DNA of 64,000 bases from positions 496,001 to 560,000 of the forward strand of contig WIXG01000004.1 in NCBI GenBank assembly GCA_009869945.1, in the 5' to 3' direction. This document shows, piece after piece, positions 38,489 to 52,408 of the stretch (positions within the stretch are counted from its first letter, which is position 1; every line of letters begins with the position of its first letter). Source of the DNA: Mesaphorura yosii (taxonomy: Eukaryota > Arthropoda > Collembola > Poduromorpha > Tullbergiidae). The notes below the pieces were generated by a model. It worked only from the letters and a program-made list of their open reading frames with translations. It did not search any database and was not told the origin of the DNA. The translations under genes and the position numbers were made by a program.

Positions 38489-41400
38489 TCATGTCTTTCC
38501 ATTCAGGCGAAGCTTTTGAACTAAATCCATGAACGTCAATCCAGCGCCGGGAGTAGCGGTGGATTTGGCAGCTGCGCTGGGTCGAACGGGCGCGACCGCC
38601 TTTTTACTGCTGTACTTCGTCATAATCCTTCAAGGAGAGAACTCATAATTGCGTTTAGCGAACGAAGAAGTATTAGAAACTTACATAATTAACTACATAC
38701 CCTGGCCAGTCAACGTCCTTTGGCAGCTTCTTCCCCTGCACGTACAGGTCGACACTTCCAAATTGCTGAATGTTCAAATTCGCAGGATTCTGACGGTAAA
38801 TGAGTTCAAAATATCCCGTATCACAATTTTTGTTCTCCCGTCGGTCCACAACAACTGTCAAACATGAAAACCAATCTCCAATCTCTAAATTAACGTGAGC
38901 TTGCTGCATTGTCAGTTACCTTTGATTAAATCATCCAGGCATTGCGGGCACATGCGTGCAGTCACACTTGTTGTGCTTGACATGCCTATAATTGTCTCAA
39001 AATGAGTGTACACAGATAAGGTATGGACAGTGTGATCATTTGTTGGTCAAGCTTACATGGGCAAGAGTTAATTTCAATGAGCCATGGCTTCATATCTTCG
39101 GACAGCATGAAATCAGCACCGTACAATTCGAAGCAATTCTTTCTTTGTTCAACTTGGTCCTGTGATGCCAGCATCACACCAACCACACTTTCCTTCATTC
39201 CTGGATAAATTACTTTGCTCCAATCATCCAGTTTGCCAATTGTCCTGCAAAGTAAATTTGCACATGTCAATTCATGAATCTTGCATTCGACAAGTGAATG
39301 TGAAAGTACGGCTCACTTGAGGTAAGCTTGAAACTGGTATGAGTCCCACATGTTTTCGTCTGGCAGTTTTTCATCTCGCGTAGCTTCATTTTGATAGTTC
39401 ACTTGAACTGCATTGTTACACAAGTGAACGGACTCGTGAAAGTTTTCCAAAGTGAACTGCTTCGTGCAGAATCGAATGTAGCTTTCCCTGAACAGACAAA
39501 AATCAAAATCCGCTACATTGCCGGTTTTGTACCTTGTGTTTTGCTATGTTCTCCACTTACTTGTAAAACCAAATTGTAATCGGTGACCAGTCTGTCACGA
39601 CGAACCATTGGCGAATGTCAAATTTAGTCTTGTAAACCAGGAGCGGACGTTCCAGGTACTTTTGCGCTACCCAGTTTGCCTCTCTTTGATTGCCATTGTT
39701 GACAAGTTCCAGAATTCTATCCAGCTGATTCAGCACAACAATGCCTTTGCCTCGAGATCTGGCTCCCGGCTTGCATATCCAAATGTCATTCACTGCATTG
39801 GGGTTCAAGAGTGGGCATTTAGTCTCTAGTGATGATGTGAAGTGTCTAGTAGCATCGAGAGTACCGACTTACCTCCATCAGTATCAAATTGTGGCCAATA
39901 TGGCTTCAGTTTATTCAGCGTCTTCTTTGCAATGTCGTATTTTCCCTGTGAAGAATGAAAGCTTCAATCAAGAGGCATATTGTTTCTCCACTTACGATTA
40001 CATGAAGAAATTTACAAAAATTCCTCTCTGTTCCGTTGGGTCGCAAGGTCCAAGCTTCTCTTTCTTGTGAACAAGCCTGTAGTAGTGTCCGAGAAAAGTT
40101 TCCCAATGCGCGCCGGAAAGTGTTGGTTGCACAAGCCACTGCCAGAAAACACAAACCCAAAGCCATAGTTCAACCTTCAACCTGAGTTATCTTTATCTTC
40201 ATGTATTTATATTAGCTTTCTTACGTCAAGATCTTCGTGGCGTCTTGTTCGAATGTAATTACTGGCCTGTCGAATAGCGAAATCAATGCAGAGCGGTGTG
40301 ATTGTGCTGAGTTTATCGGTGATTCCGAGTTCTCCATCTCTCTCGTAGCCGGAAGTCAACCATTTCAACAAACTAATGCAGGCGGTGAGTCGATAGTCAT
40401 CAATGAAGCCCAGCTTCTCTTCTTCTATGGATAAGCGGTAGCATCTCGGGAAAAACGTGTCGGCCAAACCAGGTTCAGTGAACCAGTGCATAGCCTGTAG
40501 GCAGGAAGTGATGCCGACCTGAGAAGGAAAGAATTCTTCCGGGTCAACTCCACTGGCTTAATTATAACCTTAATCCAGGAAACAGGTTCATGTTCGCGTA
40601 CGCACTTTTGTAGTGAAATTGGCGCGAGGAAATCGATTGATCATTTGGTCCTTCAGCATCGCCTTCCAGTCAATGTTATCTCGCCGGATAACCCAGATAA
40701 AGTCTGATGGATACTTTTCCAGAACTCGCGCGCACCACACGTCGTCCTTTTCGTCCTCCGGGGCTCGAAAATCAACGTCTGGAGAAAATTGAAAATTAAG
40801 CATCAAGCATTATAATTTCTGTCAAAAGTATTGATATCACGTAATCAATCGAAACTTTTTCTGTCCCTTATCATTAGCCTAGTCGAGCCGTAGAAGCACG
40901 CAAAAAAAAATAATTTCGACTTGCTCTGCTCGCTCCGGCTCGGTCAGTGTCAGTTACCTCGAATCGTTCTGCCGAGTCAGGAAGTAGGTCAATTCATGCG
41001 AGGAGATTTAGTTGGGAATGCGCAAATTACTCACAATGTAGATTAGTAATTGGCTACTGCTGGACAATGACTGAGCCGTCCCGTGCCCACGCGGTACGGT
41101 GACCAGTGCCCAGATGCGATGGACAGTGGAACGGACGTAGCCAACAATATTCAAATCTAGTTCAACCAGTCAACCCTTTCTGCAAAACGCGCATTGTCCT
41201 TCGTTCTTCCGAGTTTCGCATTCCGTCCTCTATGTGAGACGACGCTCACATTCTGATTAACTGCTGCTTACTTTCCCCACCAACCACGCACGCAGAGACG
41301 CCCGCACGCTTCGACTGAACGAACCAAGTAACCCAATTTCCATGCACGCATATTTCTATTTATCTGTTTGACTGGACTAGACTAGACTACAATATCGGAG

Positions 41401-42646
41401 TCGGATGCACTGGAATGAGTAATGATAATATGTGATACAATCGATATCGCAGTAACTTTTCACCATGCAAAACTAACTCGCATTCGATTTGCGAACTCTC
41501 TTTGACCTACATTCACTCCACGCAAGGTTGGGCGCTCGATACTTTGCTAAATACTTTAAAACTTTGTTTATGAGCTTCCTTCACGCTATTAATTAATGGT
41601 TAAAAATAGACCTCCTTCTGGCCTGATTACATGCATCAATATTCTATCGAGCGTGCTCACCTCTGGTCAAATGACTTCCAATCACAGTTCTCACGTTCAG
41701 TGGTCCTTGGTGTACCTTCTCGATCCAACCACGAGCCTTTAACGAATTGCGAATGTGTGACGTCCACTGGCTCTGCGTCGAGAAGATCTTACGATCCTGA
41801 TAGAATAAGTTCAATGACAAAATCATCAATGTTAGTTGCCTTCATATTTTTCTCAACGTATCTTGATTTGCTTACGGCAACAGCCTGCATCACTTTCTGC
41901 CGAAAGAGGACAGAGGCCTGGGTTAGACTTCCTCTGCCAAGTGAAGACTGTCTGGGCGATCTTAACAGAGGAAGTTGAATTGGTATGAGAGCTTTAGTCT
42001 CTGCAGACGTCAACGACAGCTTCTTCTCACTCTTTTGAGTGTGACCCACGTCTGTACTGGCAGGCACTGAATCTGCTCGACTTCGGGCGCTGGGCGTTTT
42101 TGTTCCAGAACTGAGAATCGTGTTGATCTGATTGAGTGTCGTGGTCGGACTCGGCGACTTAGTTTCTGAAGTCGAGGAATTATTTGCCATCGCTCGAAAA
42201 GGATTCTTATCGTACAGCTGCAATGAGTCACGCGGTGATGCGAGCTTCGCAACATTATTGTTTGAGCCAATTAACTGCCTTGAAGCTGAGGCGTTGATAT
42301 TTCTGGAGGGCAGCTGCGATCTTGACCTCCGCTTCTTAACTGGGCCTGAACCATTGTTGGAGTTTAAGCTTGCAGTCTTAGGCTTGATGCTAGTAGTGTT
42401 ATAGTTGTTGGAAGTGGTTGAAGTTTTGCTTAGGCTGGATTTAACTTTATAACTTGTGACCCCAGCTGGTGCGGGAGCTTGAGCGGGAATCGGCGATTTG
42501 GATACAGTTGGTTGCGGTTTAGGAGACTGCGAACTTCGACGGGATGCTTTGCTGCTGGTGCTGCTTCCCTGTGAGACTCGAGCTGGGCTTTTCGATTTCC
42601 CGGTGGTGCCTTTTCTTGGGCTTCTGGAAGCACTGTGCTTGTCCAT
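38489..42646 (-). CDS. tubulin monoglycylase TTLL3/8, 12 exons, 839 aa
   Basis: TTLL3/8 enzymes attach the first glycine to glutamate side chains of axonemal tubulin, stabilising cilia. Exons (minus): 42646-41876, 41796-41661, 40778-40606, 40518-40225, 40138-40016, 39945-39873, 39792-39561, 39487-39317, 39244-39057, 38985-38920, 38854-38701, 38627-38489; all frames join. After a 257-residue basic Ser/Pro/Lys-rich N-terminus comes the TTLL3/8-type lead-in (LKARGWIEK, LKDQMINRFPRANFTTK, TFFPRCYRL). The ATP-grasp TTL domain follows: NDIWICKPGARSRGKGI, VAQKYLERPLLVYKTKFDIR, YGADFMLSEDMKPWLIEINS. The final ENKNCDTGYFELIY is also family-typical. An in-frame TGA precedes the ATG. The last exon is short and least certain (acceptor GAAG). 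Intron 2 is about 880 bases. Presence suggests motile or sensory cilia. Confidence 0.94.
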
Positions 42647-45600
42647 TAGTCATAAAGCCTGGGACCTTTTGCAATTTCGTACGCGTGTGTTTAATTTTGC
42701 CCTGCCTTTAATAAACTAAACGGAAAATTCGCATAATGGGCGCCTGCACCTTTGGGAAACTCAACCCTTTCATGCTGGTGACGATGCTAATAGCAAGGGC
42801 GTGCATCGCGAGGCTCTGGCAATGTTTGGCAGACGTGTCACAAAAGTATTGTCTGTTTCGCCGCAGTACATCACCTTGGAAAACCCCTACGGTAATGAAC
42901 TCTTTTCGAAAATAACTTCAACGGCACAATAAAGTGCTCGACACTTCACAAAAAAAAGGGGTTGAGGAGCGGGGAACGCTGAGACAAACTTCGTGAGACA
43001 AACGAAGTAGTGCACTAGAGAAAGCCAACTCTCACCAGAACTAACCGAGTAGCAGTTAAATCGTTGATGCCCAGTGGGTGCTGAAGGCGCAACTAACTCG
43101 AGACGAGGAGAAAGCGGACATGTGCTTCTCACGCCATGTGCTCAACATGCTTGCAGAGCCATGAAGCAAAGGACGGTTTGGTTGCTCCAGAACTTGTTAA
43201 ATGATGGGTCTCAACTTCATTAGGTCTTCAAACTGGCTCGAGCCATGTGCTTAAACACAAGGCGGTTTAAATTCGTCGGGCTATTGCAGATATTTAACAT
43301 GACACGTAGTGATCATGTGTTTCTGTGAATGAATGCTCTCGATTTACTAGTTTGCCATAAAGGAGCTCGGGCGAGGACAGGAAAAAGTAAATGGACAAAC
43401 TATTATTCCAAACTCATGAGCTAATTTTTCTTAAATGCAGAGTTGACTGCGCAGGAATAAATTCTTTCGCAATTTGGCAATGACACAATCGTCACGTCAC
43501 TATCAAAATGACACGATTTCAGGTAAATAAAACAGGTTCAGGTCGGCACGGGTTTTTGTTCATATTTCGGTAAAGGTAATGGAAAGAAGCAAGAAATTGT
43601 AGGCGATACGTCGTGCGTCGTGCCTCTGCTCCGATTCACGAGAAATCAGGTCAGTTTGTAGTAATTTGATGAATGGGAAGTTGAAGGCTCGTGATTGCAA
43701 TGAATAAACAAAGCCATGAATGCAGTGCATGTCTGTCTAAATTGCATTGTGCTTACTACCCAACTATAGGCTATTCGCATTTTGTGCGTGTATTTGTTAT
43801 GGTAGAAGTGAATAATTTAAGATGTACGGGTTTCCATTAAAATTGATTGCATCTGTCACGAAGGAGAATGGAAAGACATCAATTTGTCATTCCGGTTCCA
43901 GTTACAAGTTCGTCGCGAGCCGTGCCATGATTCAGAGCCAGAAGCAGAGCTCCCGGGGGGATATTCCAATTACGCAACAGCAACACAGGAAACGTGCTAT
44001 AACATTTGTTCCGTGTGTGGACTCAATGTCGCGCCGTCTCATTGTTAGCGTTAGAGCTGTAGACAAGAAGCGTAGCGTTATCTTTAGAAATTAGTTTCCT
44101 CGTTTACCTAACCAACAAGTGCGTCAAGTAAATCTTTGTTTTTATTTCACTTCATTGTGGATTAGCAATAAGGAAGTGAGGACCATCGAATAACAAATTA
44201 GAGCAGTAATCTAATTAAGTACCAAGTACCAGCATAACGATGTAGAAACGTTGGTAGTTAATCAAAGGCAATGCATAGGATTTGGCACTGACTGTGTCAC
44301 TCATTTTTTTAAGCTGCCCATTAGTGGCTTTGTTGCAAGTTGTGTCTTTCTCCGCTAGATTCTGTCTTCGTTCACGCTCCCGTACTTCACAAGCGACTTT
44401 CTCTTCCGTGAGTCACTTGGAGTGGAACGTTCTGCTGTTCTGCACTTTTTTCGAACTTTCCTTCCATTGAGCACGTCGCATGGCATGCACATTGAAGCAT
44501 TCAAGCATGTGGATTGAAATACAAACTGCAGCCCAAAGCCATCGTTAGCATGTGTCATGAGAATTCATGTATGGGAATCATTCCAATTGCAAGTGGTGCC
44601 GTAGCCAAAATTTGAGAAAATGGGTTGAATCTGCGATGGCAGTTGTACTTTTTAAGTCGGCGTAGCGTTTCATCTCATTAGAAGTCATTTGCTCCTGCTT
44701 CTGCGGCATCGGGCGGATTCATTTCGTTGAAACTCGGGCAATACTTTCGCAACCACCAGTCGCCAGTAGACCAGTAGCCGGGGCCCGGAGTCGAGAGCGT
44801 AGCTTGTGCCTGGATTCATGAGTGCATTTACATTCCACAGTTTGAACTGGTGAACTCAGAATAGCAAACAAGGAAACAACTGGATTCCGTACTGCTGATT
44901 GATGTCAACACCAAATGCCATGTGCTGATGGCCTGGAACTTTTGATAAAACTGCGATACTCGCATTATCAATTGAGCGTTCGGTATCTTTAAAGGACAAA
45001 AGCAATAAAAATAATCCAAATGTGAACACGAACACGAGCAACGGTAGGAGAATTGTGCCCGTGTTTACAGCGTAATGACAACTGACTGAAGCCACCGTCG
45101 CTGTCCTGTCTTGTTTGCACTACAGATTGATAGTGCATACACACATTGGCGGACGGATTGGTGGTTATCTCTTTGCAGGGTCAATTGGGTGGTGATTGGC
45201 GGCGGTGTAGTTGGCTCGTGGTTACTAATGCCTCTGATCAGACGGTATTGCCTCAAGTCTTGCTGTTCGGCAATCGCCAAATAAGCCAGACTCCAAGACC
45301 TGTAACTCTATGTTTTATTAACTGCATCTTGACTCATACTACATGCTGTTGAATGTTGAGCATATGATTCAACATTGTTATATCAAATTCATAACCACGG
45401 ACAGATTCGAGCAGCCAATAGAATGCAGGGGGACCTCGTAAAAAGGGTAAGCCGACCTGTTGCCACATTAAACACGCAGCAAATGGGGATGTTATCAACT
45501 GCTTGGAGCTCGTAAACTTGGCAATCCTGCGAGTTGCGTAGTTTTCTCTCGGTGTCTATATCATGTAATAGAATAGCGAATCTCGTTGGTTATAGCAGCA

Positions 45601-46469
45601 GCAACCAAATTGTTGTTGCTGACTGCTGGTGCTTTCGAAGCACTCGGCCCAAGCCAAAGGAATACGAACAGGCTTCACACCTACTCTGCAACAGACTCGG
45701 CTGGCTACCTTTTACTGCACATGTGTACCTTGCGCACATTCCAAATTGTACTGAATTCTTATTCGCAGGCTCGGATTCGTTCCTCAGTCAGTGATGTACA
45801 TGTGATATCCAATTCTTACAGGCAGACTATGCATGCGATGTACAAAGTATTGGCGATGGGATAAACTTCAACTGGCTGCCGTTACTGCTGAATGCAATAA
45901 TACACAATGTGTAAACTTACCCTCTACTACCCAATACTACGCTGAATAAGTACGACGGTCGACGGCTGACTCGATTCGATGCTCTGCTGTTTCGAGAGAG
46001 GAGATTCTGACTGACTGAAAAAAATAATGCTTGAGGATATCATAATAAATAAAAGTCTTTTCTACTTTTTGTAGTATGGGACTACGAGAGCAAGAAGTGC
46101 AGGCACAGAACCAGTCGTCAGTTTAAACGCAAACTAGAGTGAGATTGGGCTAAATAACAACTGAACAGAGGACATTGTTAATTTGTTCAACAATTATTTC
46201 GACAACTTATTGTTGAAAGAGCGCAGAAAAGCAGGCATCTGTCTTTTCAGTTCAGCAAGAGATTAGAAGCAGCCGAGTAAAGTGAAACGTGACCACGCTG
46301 CTGGTCGTCGAGCAGAAGGAGTATCAGACCCGAAGCAATCATCTTCGAAATCTGTGAACCTCCTCAAAGTGTGCTCGCTGGGTCCTTGTCAATCAGTAAC
46401 CAGTTCATTTTGACAAGCGCTGTGGATCAGCCGAGTGGTCGTTTGAGAATCAGCCAATTCACATTTGCG
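42647..46469. other. intergenic region between TTLL and SAP130 (divergent)
   Basis: 3.8 kb between two divergent start codons. Open frames (for example 43822-44094, 45534-45794) are short, overlap on both strands and resemble nothing. It presumably contains promoters and untranslated first exons of both genes. No repeats or RNA genes recognised. Confidence 0.45.
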
Positions 46470-49400
46470 ATGGATCCGGGCGAAGTCCACACTTCAAATA
46501 CTGAAAAAGTTCAAGAACACAATTCAAATCTTCGTAAACCAAGTGTAGAAAGTGCAGCGAACGAAATTCCGACGATGTCGAGCATAATTTTGCAGCAAGA
46601 GAGAAGGTGTACGGACTGGCGACATCCGTGAAGCGTTGCAGACGCGCCGTCTGCCCGAAAGTTGCCAACTGCATCTGGAAGCATGCTTAAGAAACAGAAG
46701 ACAGTGAATGAAAACCAATTGTTCATAATCTTTCTCCATTCCATTTACTCCCGTCAAATGCGGTGCAGTGAAAGCTGTAGCTGAGTCCAATTTTGAAATC
46801 TCTCGGAAAGTGAATTTGATTGTACGTAGTGTCGTCGTGCCAGGGAAGTGTAAAAAGCTGTAGCTGGCTGTAATGTGTTTGTGCACCAAGGACTTTGTTG
46901 TTACGTACTGAAAATACGCTGCTGTAAGCTGGCAAGGAGTAGCAGAATGTAGCTTCGCCCTCTGGAGTACGTGCGCGACTTGTGCTTGAAGGATACTCAC
47001 ATAGAACATAGAAATCGATTGGTTGTTGAACAGACAAGCAACTCATTATGTTGGAGCGGGACAACCTTTTCACATGAAACACACCATATAAGTATATTTA
47101 GAAAAAGTTGTTGTATCTCGACAAGACTCGTATAAATTCTTCCCCAAAAAGTATTGATGAGTAATTAGTGCATGAGATTTTACTCAGTGACTCCACGGTT
47201 TAATTGTTGGTGGCTTCGTACTGTATAACTTTGCTACGCCCATGTCCTAGAATAATTACGATGTCTGCTTCTGGTGGACCTACGACAGTGACACCGCAGC
47301 CAGCAGCGTCCCTGAAACCAGTGGACAAGAATCCACCTCCGGCCTCAACAATCGTGTTAACTGCGTCACCCATCACCAATAATAGTTCGAGTAACAGTAT
47401 TGTGGTCGGTGACTTGATAAACAGCAGCAGTATCACCAAAACAGAGACGTCATCCAATTCCGGGCACCATAACAATATCCAGCAGCAGCCCATTGATCTC
47501 GCCCAAAATGTTAGTTCGAGTGGCCAGCCGATTGTCAGTGGTCTCAGGACGTCACCATCTGTGCTGCAGCTGCGCCCGATTGGGACACTGAGGTCGACCC
47601 CAACTGGGGCGAAAGGGATGCCCTTAAATTCTTCTGTTGTGTTAACTAACACATCTACAAACGTTTCCAACCATAACTCAGGGACGATACATCCACCTGC
47701 ATCGATAATTAGTGTTAACAGGACGGGCTCTAATTTGACTATCTTACCTGCGAAAGTACCTTTTCAAGCAAGCAATGGCTCCGCTACATTGCAACTTGCG
47801 AGAGGTACAATATTACGGCCAGCGTTGAACGCTTCCTGCCAATCAGGCTCCATAACCGTCACACCCATCTCAGGATCGAGGTATGTTGCAACCACGTTAC
47901 GAAACCAATATTCAGCTATCAGTTCCGTATTGCGTTTATTCAATAATTTACTTATTTTTTTGTTCGTCTTTGTAGTATTAGACTGGCCAGTGCAACCGTG
48001 AATGTGAATAATGGCTCGTGGTTGCAAACGAGCAACAATTCTCATGCCGCCACCTTTACTCCAATCAGACCAATCCAGGTGGGTAATAGAGCAATCAGGC
48101 CCGACGTCAACGCCAAGGTGATCCATATTCCTCCACAAGGAGCTGTCCAGCATTTAACTCAGGTAGTAATACATGCGAGTAATTCAAATGTTGATGATGG
48201 ACAGCATTATTGTTATGCTGTTCACAAATTATAATATGGAATTAATTCCAATGTACGTTCTCGATTGCAGTTGCAAGTAGTAGACGGTAAAGGTACAGCC
48301 ATTCTGAAACCTCACCTGGGTGGGGCGCCTATTATTCGAACAATCCAGACTTCCAGTACAAGTGTTAGCGGTGCACCTATCACTCCCTCATTTACAATAC
48401 GAACTGCGTCGCTGCCAAGTTCAAAGCCTAATTCAACCCCACCGTAAGTTTGTTACTATAAAGCTCTTTCATTGCCCCGAACCCAATGTAGATTCCCACG
48501 CTTACTTGCGCTAGAACAACCTAACGCAATGAATAAATCCGTTTTCTAGATTGCAAAAAGTGATTACACAATCAACCCTTGGTCCCTCCATTCAATTGGT
48601 AGGTGGGCCTAAGCTACCTCAGCATGCAATTCAGACCATAACGCCAATACCAAGGTTGACACTTTCAAACCCCTCGTGTCTAACGATTTCAACAAGTGGT
48701 AAGTCAAGTAGTGATCACTAATGACGGTCATTGTTCTGAACCTACGTATGTCCGCCGGATCAGTTTCTGAAAATTAATGTGATTTATAGGTTCATTGAAT
48801 TCAGCTAACCCGCCAGTCGTTGCAGTTGCCTCAAAAGGCGGCGGAAGTACGGCGAACATCATAATGGGTCCTAACACTGTAAATTCCCTGACTTCCGTTC
48901 CCCTAACCAAGGTATATGACGTACCCCTGTTGAATATACTGGCGAAGAGTCAACCTCTGACAAGCAGCACTGGAAACGTGACTATTAGTGTTAGCAGTAC
49001 AAATACGACGCTAGCAAATAATGCAACAAATGCTCAGATTAACACTACTACAAATTCTCCTATGCAATCTTCAAACACTGGAATACACCATGTTGTTCAA
49101 ATTCATGGTCCCTTGAATGGTCCAGGCCAAACTGGGAGCTCTGGTGTAGCTACGATTGGCCTTTCGCAAACCAACACCACGTCAAATTTTTACGTCGGCC
49201 AAAAGGGAGTGAATTTTGTTCAGGCCGGGACAACAATACCAATACGTCCTCTCACAATAGAGAAAAAGCAAGAAATAAGGCCCAACACCAACAAAGGAGG
49301 TAATCTAATAGCAGGACAAATGATTTTAACTCCATCAGGAAACCCTCCATCAAGTAACTCCGGCCCCGTTGCGATATCCATTGGTCCACATACCTTTGCT

Positions 49401-51461
49401 CATCCAATCACAATTGCCAGCACGACGCAGCCACCGGGACTCATCACAACGACTTCGCTATCCGGCGTTCAATCAGCCGTTTCTGTTGTATCAACAGCCC
49501 CTACGGTAGGAGGACTGAGCACCAGTACAATGAACGTCATAGGAGGCCAACAGCAAACGTTGACACTAAGCGGGCACATTATTGCGGCTCCGCAGAATTC
49601 TCAGGACGTCACAATAGCCATTCCATCGCAGTCCTCAACTCCACCGACTTCAAGCTTTACCACGGTTCCCAGTACGACCTCAGTAATTGTAACAACTGCC
49701 AGTGTCTCGAACAGTGCACCCCTAATTCCAGCTCTTTCTGTTCCAATTACGTCGCCTTCAATAATTGTATCTAATCCTAGTAACGGTGCAAGTTCAAGCT
49801 CAACCGCTCCAGCGGTACCATCCCCAAGCCAGCAAACCTCTTCACAGTCCAAAACAAACCTAAGCCCCCGTCCTAGTATACTAAGAAAGCGAGATGCACC
49901 CTCGAGTGATAATATACAGTTCAGGGCACAGCGGAACCTTGCTCTTAACTTCAGCCTACCTACCTCCAATGCCAATAGTCCAAGTACGGCTACAAGTACA
50001 AGTAGTGTAAGCGCCACAATTTCCGCCACTGTCGCTGCAGCGAACAAGGAAAACAATGCTGTAAGTACAGTGTGCCTGCCGGGGAACAACAGCGGTACCG
50101 GGTTGAGTTTAGTGAAGAAGGACTTTCAACCACCAAACGAGGAATCATCTTGGCAATCGTGTAGCTCAAATTCTAGTTCTGGCTCAACGACATTATCCAC
50201 CACTTCCGAAACCGCTGAGATTCAGATGCAACAATCACTGGATGTGACTATAGCCAATTTAACAAGTGTTTCATCTACCAGCACCAGTATTCTTAATACG
50301 AACAACGGAGATAACACTACGATGAGCACACCCAAAGTAGAAACTACTCTTGCAACGTTTAGTTCTACGACGCTGAACTCTCAGAATGGTTCACATCGGC
50401 TAACAAATGCTCCGGCAAGATCTCGTTTATCCAGCACTAGCAAAGCTTTCAATAAGGACTTAGACCGCGTGAAAGGCATTAAAGGGAAAGAAGATCACGT
50501 GAGCCCGAGGAAGAAACCGAGAAAACAGCAGCTGTAAGTTCTAACTAGCCCAAATCTAATCTAAGCAAATCGTAATCTATATCTCCAACCTTTTGTATCC
50601 TAAGGCCCACTGGCGACCCTTTGGAACCAGCATCTTCAGAAATCTCATTTTATCAGGGAAAACGATTGAAAAGGAATGAAATACGTAAGTAGAAAGACTA
50701 ACGTTTTCACGTGCTCGCCATGGTAATTCTAAATGTATTTTTTGCTTGAACAGTTGATCCTTCACTTTTCCAAGGCTTCCCTGATAAACTCACAACAGAA
50801 ACGAATAGAGACGAAGCCCCTTCACAAAGAGTTTGCTACGTTCTTAAGAAACCTCGTTACTCACTATTGGAATTAGACAAGCTGACCGTAAAATCAAGGC
50901 TGAATCATTTCCAAAAGTATTCAGATGTGAAACCCAAGGACGAGAAACGACCCTCCTTAAACGAGCTAGCGAACCAGAAGGATGTGTTTACAAAAATTAA
51001 CGGATGGAAATTGCAACACCTGAACAATCATTTAGAAGAAATGGTAAGAAAATTTACGCACTAGAAAGGTCCCGGTGACTCGAATTGACCAATTGAGCTA
51101 ATGGTTATCCTTTGTTTTGCAGATTCAATCAGAAGCCAACACAGTGAGCGATTTCAATCTGTTGTTGAACAAAATTGATGCATGTGCAAGAGCTGGACCA
51201 AATGCAAATATTCGTGATCTCAACAGACTGCAAGAGTTACTAAAAGTACGCAACTTTAACCAATTATCATTCACTTAATCTGTTCTAATTTCTTTCTATT
51301 GTTTCTTTCAGGGAAATATTCAGCGATGCAAGGTCATCACAGATCAAATGTCTGAAGTAAAATGTCAGATATCCAGGATATTAGATCATAAGGGAAATAT
51401 AAGTGATATCTTAAGTAAGCATGTAAATAAGAGACCCACGAAGAAACGTGAACGGTTATAG
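46470..51461 (+). CDS. SAP130: SAP130-like Sin3/HDAC complex subunit, 10 coding exons, 1220 aa
   Basis: SAP130 is a scaffold of the Sin3A histone deacetylase corepressor and is also found with the SF3b/STAGA-related complexes. Exons: 46470-46606, 47251-47880, 47976-48162, 48271-48443, 48550-48698, 48790-50533, 50605-50684, 50754-51043, 51123-51245, 51312-51461. Most of it is low-complexity Ser/Thr/Asn/Pro/Val sequence. The diagnostic parts are SPRPSILRKRDAP, then PRKKPRKQQL, and the C-terminal domain with RLNHFQKYSDVKPKDEKRPS, ELANQKDVFTKINGWKLQHL and the helical end (LLLNKIDACARAG, LQELLKGNIQRCKVI). The 46470 exon was joined because the AG|A phase fits exactly and it starts with ATG GAT CCG. 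If that exon is not used, translation would begin at ATG 47261. An AATAAA at 51617-51622 follows. Confidence 0.9.
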
Positions 51462-52408
51462 TTTTAGTTATAATTAACTAGCTAAATTCTAAAGTATATT
51501 TTTGACGACGTGGGTAATGTTTTAAACGTATTATGTTTGCGACTGTTGTGTTATCTTACTTGAACTGATCTTTCAAATTTGACATGATGCATTTTTATTC
51601 AAGATTGAGTTTACTTAATAAAACGAAGCAATATGACCTTACACAGCATTATAACTGAGAGTTATATTTGTAATGATTGTTTGTACCTTAATCATGTTAT
51701 CATTTGCGCCGACTAATTAATGATAAGTAATAAAATGAGATAGACAATAATAATTAAATTGTAGTTTTTTACGTGAAAAGCTGAAAATGCTCTGAGAATG
51801 TGTCTTGGTTCAAGCCTGCAGGTCGTGCATTGCAAATTTTTATTGAAGCGGAGCCTCATCTGTATACGGCATTACCGAAATCTGGAGAGTCTCATGTGAT
51901 GTCTCATCAGAACCACCGAAGAAATTCCTTATCTTTGATAATACTGCCCTCATAAGCAGAATGAATCTATATTTTAAGATCATAATTCAAACCGTGCGAA
52001 ACAATTGGAACATCTTGGCAAGGTTTCGTAAAATCTCAAGCTCAAGCTTAGAAATAAAAATAAGAAATTCAACGACTTCATTACATCCAGTGCAATCAAT
52101 TCAATTTAATATCTATTCCAATCGGTGGTGTTGAATAAATTCTGACTGAAGTCATGAAACGACGGCGCGACGTAGCGGATTTACAATTGATGTATTCATT
52201 GAGCCACCGCGCCGGGGTGAGTTGATACAAACAACGTAGCAAAACATCATGTGTGAAATTTTTAAATTCCAAGATCTCGACATGTGCTGTTACAAAGCAA
52301 AATTCTATCGTGCCGAATTCTGTACGTTATAAATTTACGTATCTCTGATCAAGTCGGTGACCTCGGTGACTTTCACAGTTGCAGTTCTTTGATTTGTCTG
52401 GACTTAAG
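51462..52408. other. SAP130 3' UTR and DDX24 promoter region
   Basis: It holds AATAAA at 51617-51622 and then about 780 bases up to the DDX24 ATG. No ORF of interest. The 5' part is AT-rich. Confidence 0.5.
51617..51622 (+). terminator. polyadenylation signal of SAP130
   Basis: AATAAA, 156 bases after the stop codon. Confidence 0.6.

Noticed and set aside
43822..44094. 90-codon open frame in the TTLL/SAP130 gap
   Set aside because: No resemblance to known proteins, no partner exons found.
49601..50089. 162-codon minus-strand open frame inside the large SAP130 exon
   Set aside because: It is the mirror of the Ser/Thr/Val-repetitive SAP130 coding sequence, which is fully in frame on the plus strand.
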